Notes: generated from the letters alone by a model not told the origin. DNA of 64,000 bases from Rhodopseudomonas sp. (GCA_016124795.1 WGNB01000013.1:29054-93053), one strand, 5' to 3'; counted from the first letter of the stretch, positions 26,708-37,396 are shown. Numbers and translations are program-made.

Positions 26708-27074
26708 GATGAATGTCCTCTCTATGTGCGTACCTCAGTCTAGAGCACGACGGATCGCTTCGCGCCACAGTCTATCGCGCAACCGCAGCGGCGACGTTCA
26801 ACCCGGTTCGTCGGCCAATACGGGAACCGTTCTCAATGTTGACGACGCCGGGACGACGTCTCGCCCTGGGCCGCGATAAGGCTGGAATTGTCCGACCCGG
26901 CCCGGGAGACTTCCTTGCCGCAGCGCAGCATTAACCGGATCGACCTGGCATCCCGCTGATAACGGCGCGGAACCGACCTTTTTTGGTGGTCGCGCCCGGC
27001 ACGTCTTTTCAAACCCCGGCGGCGCGCCCAATCTGGCCGCCGTTTAGCGACCCCATCCAACGTGGACACACCCT
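26708..27074. other. Gene-free gap
   Basis: A 367-base interval between the divergent VOC gene and the next small exported protein. No convincing frame, repeat or strong hairpin was found. Confidence 0.5.
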
Positions 27075-27341
27075 ATGAAAATCGCCCCGACTGCCGTTCT
27101 GCTATTTGCCGGACTGTGCCTTGCTTCGAGTGCTGCGCTGGCCGCCACCACGGACGACGTCAAATGGATCAACAAATGCCTCGCCGATAACAAAGGCGAT
27201 GCGCCAGAGGGCGTGGTGCTTAAATATTGCACCTGCATGAACAACAAGATGGACGACAACGAAACGCTGTCGATCACCGCATGGGAAAAAACCCACCCGA
27301 CCGAACGCAAGGCCTGCGACAAGGAAGCCGGCTGGAAATAG
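27075..27341 (+). CDS. Small exported Cys-rich protein, GWK-ending family, copy 2
   Basis: An 88-residue protein with signal peptide MKIAPTAVLLFAGLCLASSA to about residue 24. The mature part (VKWINKCLADNK, YCTCMNNKMDDN, WEKTHPTERKAC, KEAGWK) shares spacing and Cys pattern with the protein at 20072. The pair probably arose by duplication and works in the periplasm. Confidence 0.7.
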   Translation: MKIAPTAVLLFAGLCLASSAALAATTDDVKWINKCLADNKGDAPEGVVLKYCTCMNNKMDDNETLSITAWEKTHPTERKACDKEAGWK

Positions 27342-27710
27342 CGTAACGGTCGACCCGTCGACCCGACAACAATGCCGGCCGGGCCGAGCGCCCGGCCGCG
27401 CGAACGACTATTACAAACGCCCCACCAAGCGGCGTCATATGACATTTCCTTGACACAACCGACATATCCCTGACCCGACGAGTCCGCTCGACGCGGCGCG
27501 TCCGTCACCTCAGCAAGCTGCACACGGCGCACCCCGCCGCCGGGCGACCTTGACAGCCAGACGTCAGCCGCCGATTTAGCCACTGCTCGACAATCGATCA
27601 GCAAAATTTCCCACAAGCGGAAGGCGTGTGGCTATTTCGCTCACATACGGTCGCACAATTTTGCTAGACCCGACGTATGACGGTGACCGGCGAATAGAAC
27701 GGCAAGTAAC

Positions 27711-28607
27711 GTGGCGAAGAAGGCGACGACGAAACCGATTTTGGCGGCCGGCGGGATCGTGGTGCGCGACGGTACGCGGGGCCTTTTCGCCGTCGTCCAG
27801 CGCAGCAAGGACAGCGCGTGGGTATTGCCGCGCGGCAAACTCAAGCGCGACGAAAATCCGGTTAGCGGCGCGCGCCGTGAGGTCGTCGAGGAAACCGGCC
27901 ATCGCGTCCGGATCTATGAATTCCTCGGTGCCATGACCTACCGCGCCGGCGGACGACCGAAAGTCGTGCAGTTCTGGCGCATGGAGGCGGAGGCCGAACC
28001 GAGCCACGCGCTGATGGCCGACATCAGCGCGGTGGAGTGGCTGCCGCTCAAAGCCGCCGTCCGGCGCTTAAGCTATCCGCTTGAGAAGCTGTTCCTGCGC
28101 CATATCGGCCGGCAGGCGCTCCCCCATCGCCAGAACCCGGCGCATGTGCCGCCGCAGCCTCCGGACGAGCCCGAAGCCGATAAATCGGCCACCGCCAAAG
28201 CCGGGAAGGCCGGTGCGGGCAAAGGCGGAAAATCGGCCGGCAAGAAGGCTGGCAAGAAAGCCGACAAAGACACCGAAAAAGCCGGCGGCGATAAAGCCTC
28301 GAGTGATAAGGCGTCGACGGGCAAGAGTTCGGCGGACAAAGTTACGGAAAAGCCGAAGAAGAAAACGTCCGGCCGGCATCATCCGCGTAAAGCCGGGGAT
28401 CTGGCCGGCAAATCCACATCGCGCCCGCAAAAGGCCGCCAAGGCGGACAAGAAAGTGCGGCGGAAAGGTGGGGCCAGACCCGCCAAGGCACCGCACACCC
28501 TGTCCGTGCCGGCGGACCGGCCTCAGTCGGCCGCTGCGACCAAGGTCCAGACCGCCGCCGAGCGCAAAGGCATTCTCCAGCGGATGCTGGGCCGACTCGG
28601 TCGCTAG
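27711..28607 (+). CDS. NUDIX hydrolase with histone-H1-like tail
   Basis: A 298-residue protein starting at GTG. Residues 10-140 form a NUDIX domain: the box GKLKRDENPVSGARREVVEE TG fits GX5EX7REUXEEXGU. The position of the domain and the LPRG just before the box suggest a diphosphoinositol/Ap4A-type pyrophosphohydrolase. From about residue 160 to the end it becomes a low-complexity Lys/Ala/Gly/Ser tail (repeated AGKxGGK, GKKAGKKADK), ending with the hydrophobic ILQRMLGRLGR. The tail resembles histone-H1-like bacterial proteins and should bind nucleic acid or membrane phosphate. Confidence 0.85.
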   Translation: MAKKATTKPILAAGGIVVRDGTRGLFAVVQRSKDSAWVLPRGKLKRDENPVSGARREVVEETGHRVRIYEFLGAMTYRAGGRPKVVQFWRMEAEAEPSHALMADISAVEWLPLKAAVRRLSYPLEKLFLRHIGRQALPHRQNPAHVPPQPPDEPEADKSATAKAGKAGAGKGGKSAGKKAGKKADKDTEKAGGDKASSDKASTGKSSADKVTEKPKKKTSGRHHPRKAGDLAGKSTSRPQKAAKADKKVRRKGGARPAKAPHTLSVPADRPQSAAATKVQTAAERKGILQRMLGRLGR

Positions 28608-28904
28608 GGCCTCACGATTCGGCGGTAAAATGGCAGGCCGAAAGCCGATGCCAATGCGGATTCTCCGCCCCTTCCGGGACCCCACCGAGCCCGATCCTTC
28701 GCTTTTTGCCACTATTGCGGAAAATTAATATGCTGAGGGGTGGAAGGAGCCCATTCCGAACACTCCATTCACCCTGCATTCACCGGCAAAATCGGAACCT
28801 GCTGCCAGAACATACGTTATCGCTGCGGTCCCAAATCGCAGGAAATGAGCCACCCGGTCGTTTAAACTTTATGGCTTGGGAGCCTCGAAAAGAGGAGCTG
28901 CGCT
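28608..28904. other. Gene-free gap upstream of the tandem exported-protein cluster
   Basis: A 297-base interval without a good frame. GAGGAG just before 28905 is the ribosome site of the next gene. The AT-rich stretch near 28710-28740 probably includes its promoter. Confidence 0.45.
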
Positions 28905-29207
28905 ATGAACAAATTCAGCAAGACACTGACCGCGCTCGCGGCCGCTTTGACCCTGACCGCCGCCGTCGTCGCGACGCCGCAGCAGGCGGAAGCCCGCGGT
29001 GGTCGCATCGCCGCCGGCATCATCGGCGGTCTGGCCGCTGGCGCCATCATCGGCGGCCTGGCCTCCCAGGGCGGCTATTATTACGGCCCCGGCTACTACG
29101 CCTATGGCCCCGGCCCCGTCTATTACCGGCCGCATTGCTGGTGGCACCGCGAGCGCGTGTGGGATGGCTACGGCTGGCGTCTGCGACGCGTCCGGGTCTG
29201 CGACTGA
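28905..29207 (+). CDS. Small exported Gly/Tyr-rich protein, tandem copy 1
   Basis: A 100-residue protein with a signal peptide (ALAAALTLTAAVVATPQQAEA). The mature part starts with a hydrophobic Gly stretch (IAAGIIGGLAAGAIIGGLAS), then a Tyr/Gly/Pro run (YYYGPGYYAYGPGPVYY) and ends CWWHRERVWDGYGWRLRRVR VCD. The same terminal signature occurs at 29887. Arrangement resembles BA14K-type exported proteins of alphaproteobacteria, tentatively. Confidence 0.7.
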   Translation: MNKFSKTLTALAAALTLTAAVVATPQQAEARGGRIAAGIIGGLAAGAIIGGLASQGGYYYGPGYYAYGPGPVYYRPHCWWHRERVWDGYGWRLRRVRVCD

Positions 29208-29231
29208 TCCGGACCGTCTCAACACGATCCG

Positions 29232-29299
29232 AAAAGCCCGAATTCACAACTTTCTGATCGAGCCGGCAGCGGCTTGAAAGCTTTGGCTCCGGGCTTTTT
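29232..29299 (+). terminator. Probable terminator
   Basis: AAAAGCCCG at 29232-29240 is complementary to CGGGCTTTTT at 29290-29299, with an internal GAGCC/GGCTC arm. The final T run follows the stem directly. Confidence 0.5.
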
Positions 29300-29468
29300 G
29301 TGACCCCGATCACAGATCGGCACCAAAATTCCGACATATTAAGTACGCTTGACTGAGTTCCTGACCATTTCGGCGGATTGGATCCATGACCGATGTGAGC
29401 CCGAGGAACCTTGGATCTCTATGCCTCGTCACCGAAATTCGCCCCGAAGGGCAAAATGGAGCGTCGAA

Positions 29469-29813
29469 ATGAAGAAGGCCGTCCTGGTTAAGAAGACCAT
29501 TCTGGCGATCGCCGCGTCGGCGACCATTGCCGCGGGCTCCCTGTCCGCGCCGACCGTCGCCGAGGCGCGCAACGGCGCGAACGCGGCCGCCATCGGTCTT
29601 GGCGTTCTCGGCGCTGTCGTGGTCGGCGGCGCGATCGCCAACGCCAACCGCGAGCCGCGCTACTACGCCCCCGAACCGGGCTATGTCGAATATCGTACCT
29701 ATCGGCATAGCTATCCGGTCGAGTGCCGGGGCGGCTACTGGGCCCGCCGCCCGCTGCACGACCGTTGGGGCAATTTCGTCGGCTGGAGCCGGCCGCGTTT
29801 CATCTGCCCTTAA
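29469..29813 (+). CDS. Small exported Gly/Tyr-rich protein, tandem copy 2
   Basis: A 114-residue protein; start at 29469 (MKKAVLVKKTILAIAASATI) with a signal peptide to about residue 33. After a Gly/Ala helix (AAIGLGVLGAVVVGGAIANA) comes a Tyr/Pro stretch and a Trp/Arg-rich end (ECRGGYWARRPLHDRWGNFV GWSRPRF). Topology copies that of the genes at 28905 and 29887 although its terminal motif differs. Confidence 0.7.
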   Translation: MKKAVLVKKTILAIAASATIAAGSLSAPTVAEARNGANAAAIGLGVLGAVVVGGAIANANREPRYYAPEPGYVEYRTYRHSYPVECRGGYWARRPLHDRWGNFVGWSRPRFICP

Positions 29814-29886
29814 GCATAGCGTAACCGCTTGAGAGCACACTCTCAGGCCAATCCGCTGAATTCCGACGTCACCCCGAGAGGACACC

Positions 29887-30222
29887 ATGAACATCAAGAT
29901 CATTGCGCTGGTCGCGGCAGCGATATCGACCGCGGCGTTGCCCGGCACCGCCGAGGCCCGGTGCGACGGTTGCGCAATTGGCGCCGGCGTTGTCGGCGGC
30001 TTGGCGGTTGGTGCCATTCTCGGCTCCGCCATCGCCAACGGCCAACCGCGCTATGCCGAACCGGCGCCGGTCTACGTCGCGCCGCCCCCGCCGCCGCCGC
30101 CGCGCCGGGTCTATGTGGCCGAGCCGCCGGAATACGTCGAAGGTCCGGTCTGCCATATCGAGCGTCAGCGTTTCTGGGACGGCTATGGCTGGCGCCATCG
30201 CCGCGTCGAGGTCTGCGACTGA
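29887..30222 (+). CDS. Small exported Gly/Pro-rich protein, tandem copy 3
   Basis: A 111-residue protein with signal peptide MNIKIIALVAAAISTAALPG. A Cys-x2-Cys (RCDGCAIG) precedes the Gly-rich helix (VVGGLAVGAILGSAIAN). A proline run (PPPPPPPRRVYV) follows and the end CHIERQRFWDGYGWRHRRVE VCD matches that of the first copy. AGAGGAC lies upstream of the ATG. A good terminator follows. Confidence 0.7.
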   Translation: MNIKIIALVAAAISTAALPGTAEARCDGCAIGAGVVGGLAVGAILGSAIANGQPRYAEPAPVYVAPPPPPPPRRVYVAEPPEYVEGPVCHIERQRFWDGYGWRHRRVEVCD

Positions 30223-30245
30223 TCTCGCCGAAACATCGAATATGG

Positions 30246-30274
30246 AAACGCCCGGCCTTTGCGCCGGGCGTTTT
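30246..30274 (+). terminator. Rho-independent terminator
   Basis: CGCCCGGC at 30249-30256, a 6-base loop, GCCGGGCG at 30263-30270 and TTTT. Flanking AAA and TTTT extend the symmetry, so it may also serve the convergent transglycosylase gene. Confidence 0.8.
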
Positions 30275-30283
30275 CGCGTCCGG

Positions 30284-31528
30284 CTAGCGTCGCATGTGAT
30301 CGAGCACTGCCTCGGTCGGCCAACAATCGACCTTCAGGCCGTTGGCCTTCTGATATTTACCTAGCGCCGCCCGCGTCAGCATGCCGGCCTTGCCGTCGAT
30401 CTTGTCCTTATAGAGCCCAAGCGCGGTCAGCCGTTTCTGCATCGCCTCGACCTCCCTGGTCTTGAGCTGCCTGGCCTTGCTCCAGGGTGTCGCAAACGAC
30501 GAAGCACCGGCGATGCGGTCCGACAGATGGCCGACAAACAGCACGTAAAGATCGGAATAGTTATATTCCTTTATGACGTAATAGTTTTTTGGTGTCAGGA
30601 ACGATGGGCCGTAGCTGCCTTCCGGCTGCAATAGCGATGCCGGCAAAGCCAGTTGCCGGGCGTCAAGCCGGCCGCCGCCCGTAAGCGCGAAACCGCGCCT
30701 GAGCCACTCGCCGATCGGCATGGTGACGTCAGGGGTGCCGATCGAACAGTCAGCATTTCTGGGCGCTGTCACTTCGTATGCCCAGCGCTCGCCATTGCGC
30801 CAGCCTTTGGCGGCCAGTTGCTTGGCGGCCGATGCCAGCGCATCCGGCACCGAACGGAAGATGTCGGCCCGCCCCGATCGGTCGAAGTCGACACCATATT
30901 TGTAATATTCCGACGGCAGGAACTGCGTCAGCCCGAGCGCACCTCCCCAGGACGACCTCATGTCGGCGCGCGGCGTGCCGTCCTGAAGCATCTTCAGCGC
31001 ATAGGCGAACTCGTTCTGAAAGAAGTCCTTGCGCTTGCCGACATAGGCCTGGGTCGCCAGCACACGAATTGCGTCATGTGGCAGTTTGTAGCCGCCGTAA
31101 TCGGTCTCACGCGCCCAGATAGCCAGAACGACATTGCCCGGGACGCCGAACTCACGTTCGATCCGCTTGAGCGTATCGCGATATTGCACGGCCAATTGCT
31201 GCCCGCGCGCGGCCAGCCGGTCGAAAGTCTTTTCCCGCAGATATTGGCCGGGCGTCTGCACGAATTCGGGCTGCCCCGGCGGGAGCGTAGCCGGGCGACC
31301 CGGCAAATCCAGATCGGGCAACGAGTAATCCGGTTGCAGTCCCCGCGTCGCCGCCTCGAAGGTCGCGCGCGTGACGCCGAGCTGCTGCACCCGTGGCCAC
31401 AGCGACTGGAGGAAGCGATCGAAACCGGCTTCGGCCTGCGCGGGCACCGACAGCGACCAACTCAGCGGGCACGCCAAAACGGCGATCGCGACAACGGAAA
31501 CGACCAGCAAGCGAATCATGATTTTCAT
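30284..31528 (-). CDS. mltB: Lytic murein transglycosylase (MltB-type) with peptidoglycan-binding domain
   Basis: A 414-residue protein; start at 31528 (MKIMIRLLVVSVVAIAVLAC) with a signal peptide to about residue 35. The SLT_2 domain (FDRFLQSLWPRVQQLGVTRA, then VPGNVVLAIWARETDYGG with the catalytic Glu, and SSWGGALGLTQFLPSEY) cleaves peptidoglycan glycan strands. A C-terminal PG_binding_1 domain (VEAMQKRLTALGLYKDKIDG, RAALGKYQKANGLKVDCWPT) anchors it to the wall. Length and order match the MltB/GH103 family. Confidence 0.93.
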   Translation of the reverse strand: MKIMIRLLVVSVVAIAVLACPLSWSLSVPAQAEAGFDRFLQSLWPRVQQLGVTRATFEAATRGLQPDYSLPDLDLPGRPATLPPGQPEFVQTPGQYLREKTFDRLAARGQQLAVQYRDTLKRIEREFGVPGNVVLAIWARETDYGGYKLPHDAIRVLATQAYVGKRKDFFQNEFAYALKMLQDGTPRADMRSSWGGALGLTQFLPSEYYKYGVDFDRSGRADIFRSVPDALASAAKQLAAKGWRNGERWAYEVTAPRNADCSIGTPDVTMPIGEWLRRGFALTGGGRLDARQLALPASLLQPEGSYGPSFLTPKNYYVIKEYNYSDLYVLFVGHLSDRIAGASSFATPWSKARQLKTREVEAMQKRLTALGLYKDKIDGKAGMLTRAALGKYQKANGLKVDCWPTEAVLDHMRR

Positions 31529-31647
31529 ATCGCCCAATTTAGGCGCGACCGCCCCTGCCGTCACCTCAAGGCGCCAGCCCGGTCACCTGACGTTAAGTGG
31601 AACCGGATTAAATTCGCCCGAATGCAATCCGAAAGCCGGCAGAAGCC

Positions 31648-33015
31648 ATGATCGACCTCGACCGCCCGACCGCCAATGTCCGCCTTGCCGAAGTGCTCGG
31701 CGCACTCAGCTACGCACTCGATCTGGTCGAAGGCCAGCCGGCCGGCCATTGCATCCGCTGCTGCTGGATCGGCATTCATCTCGGCCGCGAGATCGGCATG
31801 GACGAAACCGATATCGCCGACCTCTATTACACGCTGCTGCTCAAGGATCTCGGCTGCAGCAGCAATGCCGCACGAATCTGCCAGCTTTACATGACCGACG
31901 ACCTGACCTTCAAACGCGACGCCAAGAACATCGACGGCAGTCTGCCGCAGGCGCTTCGCTTCGTGCTGTCGCATACCGGCTTGCAAGCCGGCCTGTCCGA
32001 CCGCATCCGCGCGCTGGTCCAGGCCTTCATGACCGCCGGCACTGCGCCACGCGAACTGGTCGAGACCCGCTGTCATCGCGGCGCCGAAATCGCCCGCACC
32101 ATGCGGTTTTCGGAAAAGGTGGCACAAGGCATCGAAAGCCTCGACGAACATTGGGACGGCGGCGGACTGCCGATGCGGCTCCAGGGCGTCGACATCCCGG
32201 TCTTCTCCCGCATCGCGCTGATGGCGCAGGTCATCGACGTTTTCTTCACCGGCAGCGGTATCGAGGCCGCGCGGCGCGAAGTTCATAACCGCGCCGGCAC
32301 ATGGTTTGATCCGATGCTGGTCGGCGCCTTCGACCGCGTCGCCGAGGCCCCCGCATTCTGGTCGATGCTGAGTTCCGACACGTTGCAGGCCGCGCTATAT
32401 AGCCAGGAGCCGGCGCAACAGGTGCGCACCGTCGACGACGACTATCTCGACGATATCGCCGCGGCCTTCGCCAAGGTCGTCGACTCCAAGAGCCCTTACA
32501 CCAGCGGTCACAGCGAACGCGTGACACTGTTCACCGATCTGATCGCCGAGGAACTCGACCTCTCGGCGCGGCACCGGCGCTGGCTCAAACGCGCCGCCCT
32601 GTTGCACGATATTGGCAAGCTCGGCGTCAGCAATTCGATCCTCGACAAGCCGGGCAAGCTCGACGATCGCGAATGGGCCGCCATGCGCCTGCACTCGCTT
32701 TATTCCGAACAGATCCTGTCGCGGATCGCCGCCTTCTCCGATCTCGCCACGGTGGCAGGCGCGCACCACGAACGGCTCGATGGCCGAGGCTATCCGCACG
32801 GCCGCAAGGCCGACCAGATCGCGCTGGAGACCCGCATCATCACGGTCGCCGATATCTTCGATGCGCTGACCGCCGACCGGCCTTATCGCGCCGCGATGCC
32901 GATCTCGAAGGCCTTCGCCATCATGACCGACGAAGTCGGCAGCGCGATTGACGGCGATTGCTTCGCCGCCTTGCGCCGGGCGATAGCCCGGCTGGACCAG
33001 TTCCAGGCGGCATGA
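31648..33015 (+). CDS. Tandem HD / HD-GYP domain phosphodiesterase
   Basis: A 455-residue cytoplasmic protein with two HD regions. The N-terminal one (AGHCIRCCWIGIHLGREIGM, LLLKDLGCSSNAARI) lacks the HD pair and is degenerate. The C-terminal HD-GYP has SGHSERVTLFTDLIAEELDL, LLHDIGKLGVSN and AHHERLDGRGYPHG, so HD and GYP signatures are intact. HD-GYP enzymes hydrolyse cyclic di-GMP to GMP. A GGAG-like site is not obvious before the ATG. It stands alone without a receiver domain. Confidence 0.88.
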   Translation: MIDLDRPTANVRLAEVLGALSYALDLVEGQPAGHCIRCCWIGIHLGREIGMDETDIADLYYTLLLKDLGCSSNAARICQLYMTDDLTFKRDAKNIDGSLPQALRFVLSHTGLQAGLSDRIRALVQAFMTAGTAPRELVETRCHRGAEIARTMRFSEKVAQGIESLDEHWDGGGLPMRLQGVDIPVFSRIALMAQVIDVFFTGSGIEAARREVHNRAGTWFDPMLVGAFDRVAEAPAFWSMLSSDTLQAALYSQEPAQQVRTVDDDYLDDIAAAFAKVVDSKSPYTSGHSERVTLFTDLIAEELDLSARHRRWLKRAALLHDIGKLGVSNSILDKPGKLDDREWAAMRLHSLYSEQILSRIAAFSDLATVAGAHHERLDGRGYPHGRKADQIALETRIITVADIFDALTADRPYRAAMPISKAFAIMTDEVGSAIDGDCFAALRRAIARLDQFQAA

Positions 33016-33079
33016 ACGGCACGCACCGATTTGAACCACGCCGCCGCGCGTCGGCACACCGACAATCGGAACGCAGCCG

Positions 33080-33133
33080 GAACATTGGCGAATCGGAGAA
33101 CGGATAGAGGACGGTAAAGCGGAGCTTAACGCG
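33080..33133. repeat. Intergenic 'GGATAGAGGACGGTAAAGCG' repeat, copy 1
   Basis: GGCGAATCGGAGAACGGATA GAGGACGGTAAAGCGGAGCTTAACGCG. The same 40-base core recurs at 33952 and 34225. Function is unknown. Confidence 0.8.
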
Positions 33134-33175
33134 CGGCGGAATTTGTCATGCTTCCACGCCGCGCGTGCTTGCCGG

Positions 33176-33754
33176 TCAATGATGCGGCTTGCCGTAAGCC
33201 GCCTGCCCGATCCGCTCGACATAAGCGATGCCGATCGCGGAGAAGACGAACAGCCCGTGGATGATCGCCTGCCACATCACACCGGTCTGGGTGTAAGGCG
33301 AACTCTCCTGACCGAGCTGGCCGGCATAGATGAAGGTCCGCAGCAGATGGATCGACGAGATGCCGATGATCGCCATCGCCAGCTTGATCTTCAGCACGCT
33401 GGCATTGACGTGACTGAGCCATTCCGGCTGGTCCGGGTGCTTCTCCAGCTCGAGCCGCGACACGAAAGTCTCGTAACCGCCAACGATGACCATGATCAGC
33501 AGGTTCGAGATCATCACCACGTCGATCAGGCCGAGAACCACCAGCATGATCTCCTGCTCGGTGAAGTGCATGGCGCCGACGACGAGGTGCCACAGCTCCT
33601 TCAGGAACAGGATGACGTAAACGCCCTGGGCGACGATCAGCCCGAGATACAGCGGCAATTGCAGCCAGCGCGAACTGAAGATCAGTTGCGGCAGCGGCCG
33701 CAGCCGGCCCTCCATTTCTTTCGGCGGAATCGAATCGTCGGCGGCCATCGACAT
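33176..33754 (-). CDS. UPF0114 (YqhA) family membrane protein
   Basis: A 192-residue protein with four membrane helices (about 33-55, 71-95, 115-135, 160-180). RWLQLPLYLGLIVAQGVYVI, LIDVVMISNLLIMVIVGGYE and FVSRLELEKHPDQPEWLSHV match UPF0114. Role unknown in the family. It lies between copies of the 33080-type repeat. Confidence 0.88.
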   Translation of the reverse strand: MSMAADDSIPPKEMEGRLRPLPQLIFSSRWLQLPLYLGLIVAQGVYVILFLKELWHLVVGAMHFTEQEIMLVVLGLIDVVMISNLLIMVIVGGYETFVSRLELEKHPDQPEWLSHVNASVLKIKLAMAIIGISSIHLLRTFIYAGQLGQESSPYTQTGVMWQAIIHGLFVFSAIGIAYVERIGQAAYGKPHH

Positions 33755-33919
33755 GGCGGTTATCCTTTACGGCCGCCGCCGGCGACAATCGCCGGGGCAC
33801 GGCCGAACAGATTTATAGGCGATTCGTCGCAGGCGGAGCGCGCCCCGATTCGCAGGAACCGGCGCGCCAAGACGCCGCAGACCCACCAGATACGGTAAAT
33901 CAAAACGCCGCCTCCACCC

Positions 33920-33997
33920 GATCGTGGAAAATCGCGAACGAGGCACGAACGTCCGCGAATCGGAGAACGGATAGAGGACGGTAAAGCGGAGATTAAA
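33920..33997. repeat. Intergenic repeat, copy 2
   Basis: ATCGTGGAAAATCGCGAACG precedes the core GCGAATCGGAGAACGGATAG AGGACGGTAAAGCGGAG. Compared with copy 3 the flank is extended by about 35 bases of similarity. Confidence 0.8.
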
Positions 33998-34190
33998 ATC
34001 GACAACAATCGCCAACGATTGCCGGCCGGCATCGTTCATCGCCGTCCTGTCGGCGTCACGTCAAAGCTCACACCGTGACATTGAGCGAGTCTTGATTGCC
34101 ACCGATAACGCACACGATTCGAATCGCATCGACCGGCATGGCGATCCATCAACCCACCACATGCAGTGACGTTCAACAGCGCGAGCGCTG

Positions 34191-34271
34191 CATCGTGGAA
34201 AAACACGAACGGGACACGAACATTCGCGAATCAGAGAACGGATAGAGGACGGTAAAGCGGAGCTTAACGCG
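34191..34271. repeat. Intergenic repeat, copy 3
   Basis: CATCGTGGAAAAACACGAAC GGG, then the core GCGAATCAGAGAACGGATAG AGGACGGTAAAGCGGAGCTTAACGCG. One base in the core differs from copies 1 and 2. Confidence 0.8.
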
Positions 34272-34329
34272 CCCGGCATCGCGCCAGCCTTTAACGCTAT
34301 TCATCGCCGCAAAGCCGCAAATAAAAATC

Positions 34330-35274
34330 TCAGCCCGCCGGCTTATCGTCCACCGCATCATTGATGGCGCGCAGCAACGTCAGCAATGTCCGGTTGACTG
34401 GCATCGCAATGCCGTGCCGCGTGCCGGCCGCGACGATGGCGCCGGTCAGCGCCTCGACCTCGCAACGCCGCCCGGCCAGACGATCGAAATACATCGACGT
34501 GCCCAGGCCCGGCGCGAAATTGTACAAGACCGCCATCGCCTGCGCCGCTTCATCGTCGGCCAGCGGCACGCCTTCGGCCCGTCCGACCGCAATGGCTTCG
34601 GCCAGGACCGTGAGACAAAGCGCGTGAACGTCGTCACGGCGCAGCACGTCCTGCCGTTGCAGCGTCAATGCGGTGATCGGGTTGGCCACGGCATTGAGCA
34701 GCAATTTGCGCCAGGTTCTCAAGACGAAATGATCGTCGCGCAAAACCCGCAAGCCAGAGCCGTCGAGCAATTCGGCAAAAGCGCGGCCGTTCGCGTCGTT
34801 GGCGACGGCGACATCCTGTTCAATCACCGTGCGGACACGAACCCGGTCGGGGGCAAGGCGTTCGCCATTGTAATAGACGATAACCGGCACCACGCGGTCA
34901 GCACTGACCCATGGTGCGACCCGCTCGGCATGACCGATGCCGTTTTGCAGCACCGCGATCCGCGTCGCGGGTCCGCACAGGCGTTCCAGCCAGGGACCGA
35001 CCGAAGCCGTATCATGTGCCTTGGTGCACAGAAGCACCCAGTCGACCGGGCCTGCCTGCGCCGGATCGGTCAGCGCCGCGATTGGAACGTCGACGGGGCC
35101 GCTGTCGCGCTCGACGACGAGGTGTTCGAGCGGCCGCCGCACGCAAGCGACGATCGAATGGCGACCGGCGGCCTGCAACAGACCGGCGGCAACGCCACCG
35201 ATGCTGCCCAGGCCGATGACGGCAACGCGCAACGGCGGCGTGGACATGGTCGATGAAGCGTCAGAGGTGGACAT
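34330..35274 (-). CDS. Ketopantoate reductase family protein
   Basis: A 314-residue reductase. An ATG 10 codons in (MSTPPLRVAVIGLGSIGG) is an alternative start. GLGSIG is an intact Rossmann loop, LQNGIGH has the conserved Asn, LRTWRKLLLNAVANP the conserved Lys, and GTSMYFDRLAGRRCEVEALT the Ser and Glu. As the second ketopantoate-reductase homologue in the window and with a truer nucleotide loop than the one at 2563, it could be the genuine PanE, but sequence cannot settle it. Confidence 0.82.
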   Translation of the reverse strand: MSTSDASSTMSTPPLRVAVIGLGSIGGVAAGLLQAAGRHSIVACVRRPLEHLVVERDSGPVDVPIAALTDPAQAGPVDWVLLCTKAHDTASVGPWLERLCGPATRIAVLQNGIGHAERVAPWVSADRVVPVIVYYNGERLAPDRVRVRTVIEQDVAVANDANGRAFAELLDGSGLRVLRDDHFVLRTWRKLLLNAVANPITALTLQRQDVLRRDDVHALCLTVLAEAIAVGRAEGVPLADDEAAQAMAVLYNFAPGLGTSMYFDRLAGRRCEVEALTGAIVAAGTRHGIAMPVNRTLLTLLRAINDAVDDKPAG

Positions 35275-35347
35275 GGCAACATGCTCGGATAGACATTTGA
35301 CCTTGTCAAATATCTATCCGTCATTCTTTTGTCGACATCGGCCGGCG

Positions 35348-37003
<1,656 letters not shown>

Positions 37004-37396
37004 GGACCCGTAAAACCCCTGATAATCCGCCCTAAATCGGGCCAAAATAGCCCTTGTAGGCGACAGCATGCCATTGACGCGACGACGCGCTCTGTCGGGA
37101 AATTCGAGGCTGATGTAGCGACCGGGACCGCAAAGGGCAAGCGCGCCTCCCCGGGGAGATAGCGCGGCCGGTCTTTCACCGCCCGACGACCCGGCGTGGC
37201 GGGGCGGCCGGATTGGCATGACGCGGAACCGGCGCCGCCGGCCGGTTTGGTAAAACTTTGGAAAGGCTGTTTTTTAATATATTTGCCCGGCACCGCTTTA
37301 CTATCTTCGCCTTAATTTCCGTTCAGTAATTATTTCGAGGCATGAGCGGGCCGCCTGCGGAGGCGTCCCGGTAAGCATCGGGCCGGGGGGCTCGAT
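37004..37396. other. Gene-free gap before small hypothetical gene
   Basis: A 393-base region. The stretch 37255-37340 is AT-rich and could contain promoters for either side. No repeat or frame with a good ribosome site was found. Confidence 0.45.

Larger units (their letters stand above)
33755..34329. other. 575-base intergenic region with two repeat copies
   Basis: Between two minus-strand genes. It contains copies 2 and 3 of the GGATAGAGGACGG repeat. Open frames here are only produced by the repeat translated on the minus strand and look non-coding. Confidence 0.6.

Noticed and set aside
33767..34279. Small minus-strand frames in the gap between UPF0114 and the reductase
   Set aside because: Their similar peptides come from translating the same intergenic DNA repeat. 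No ribosome site.
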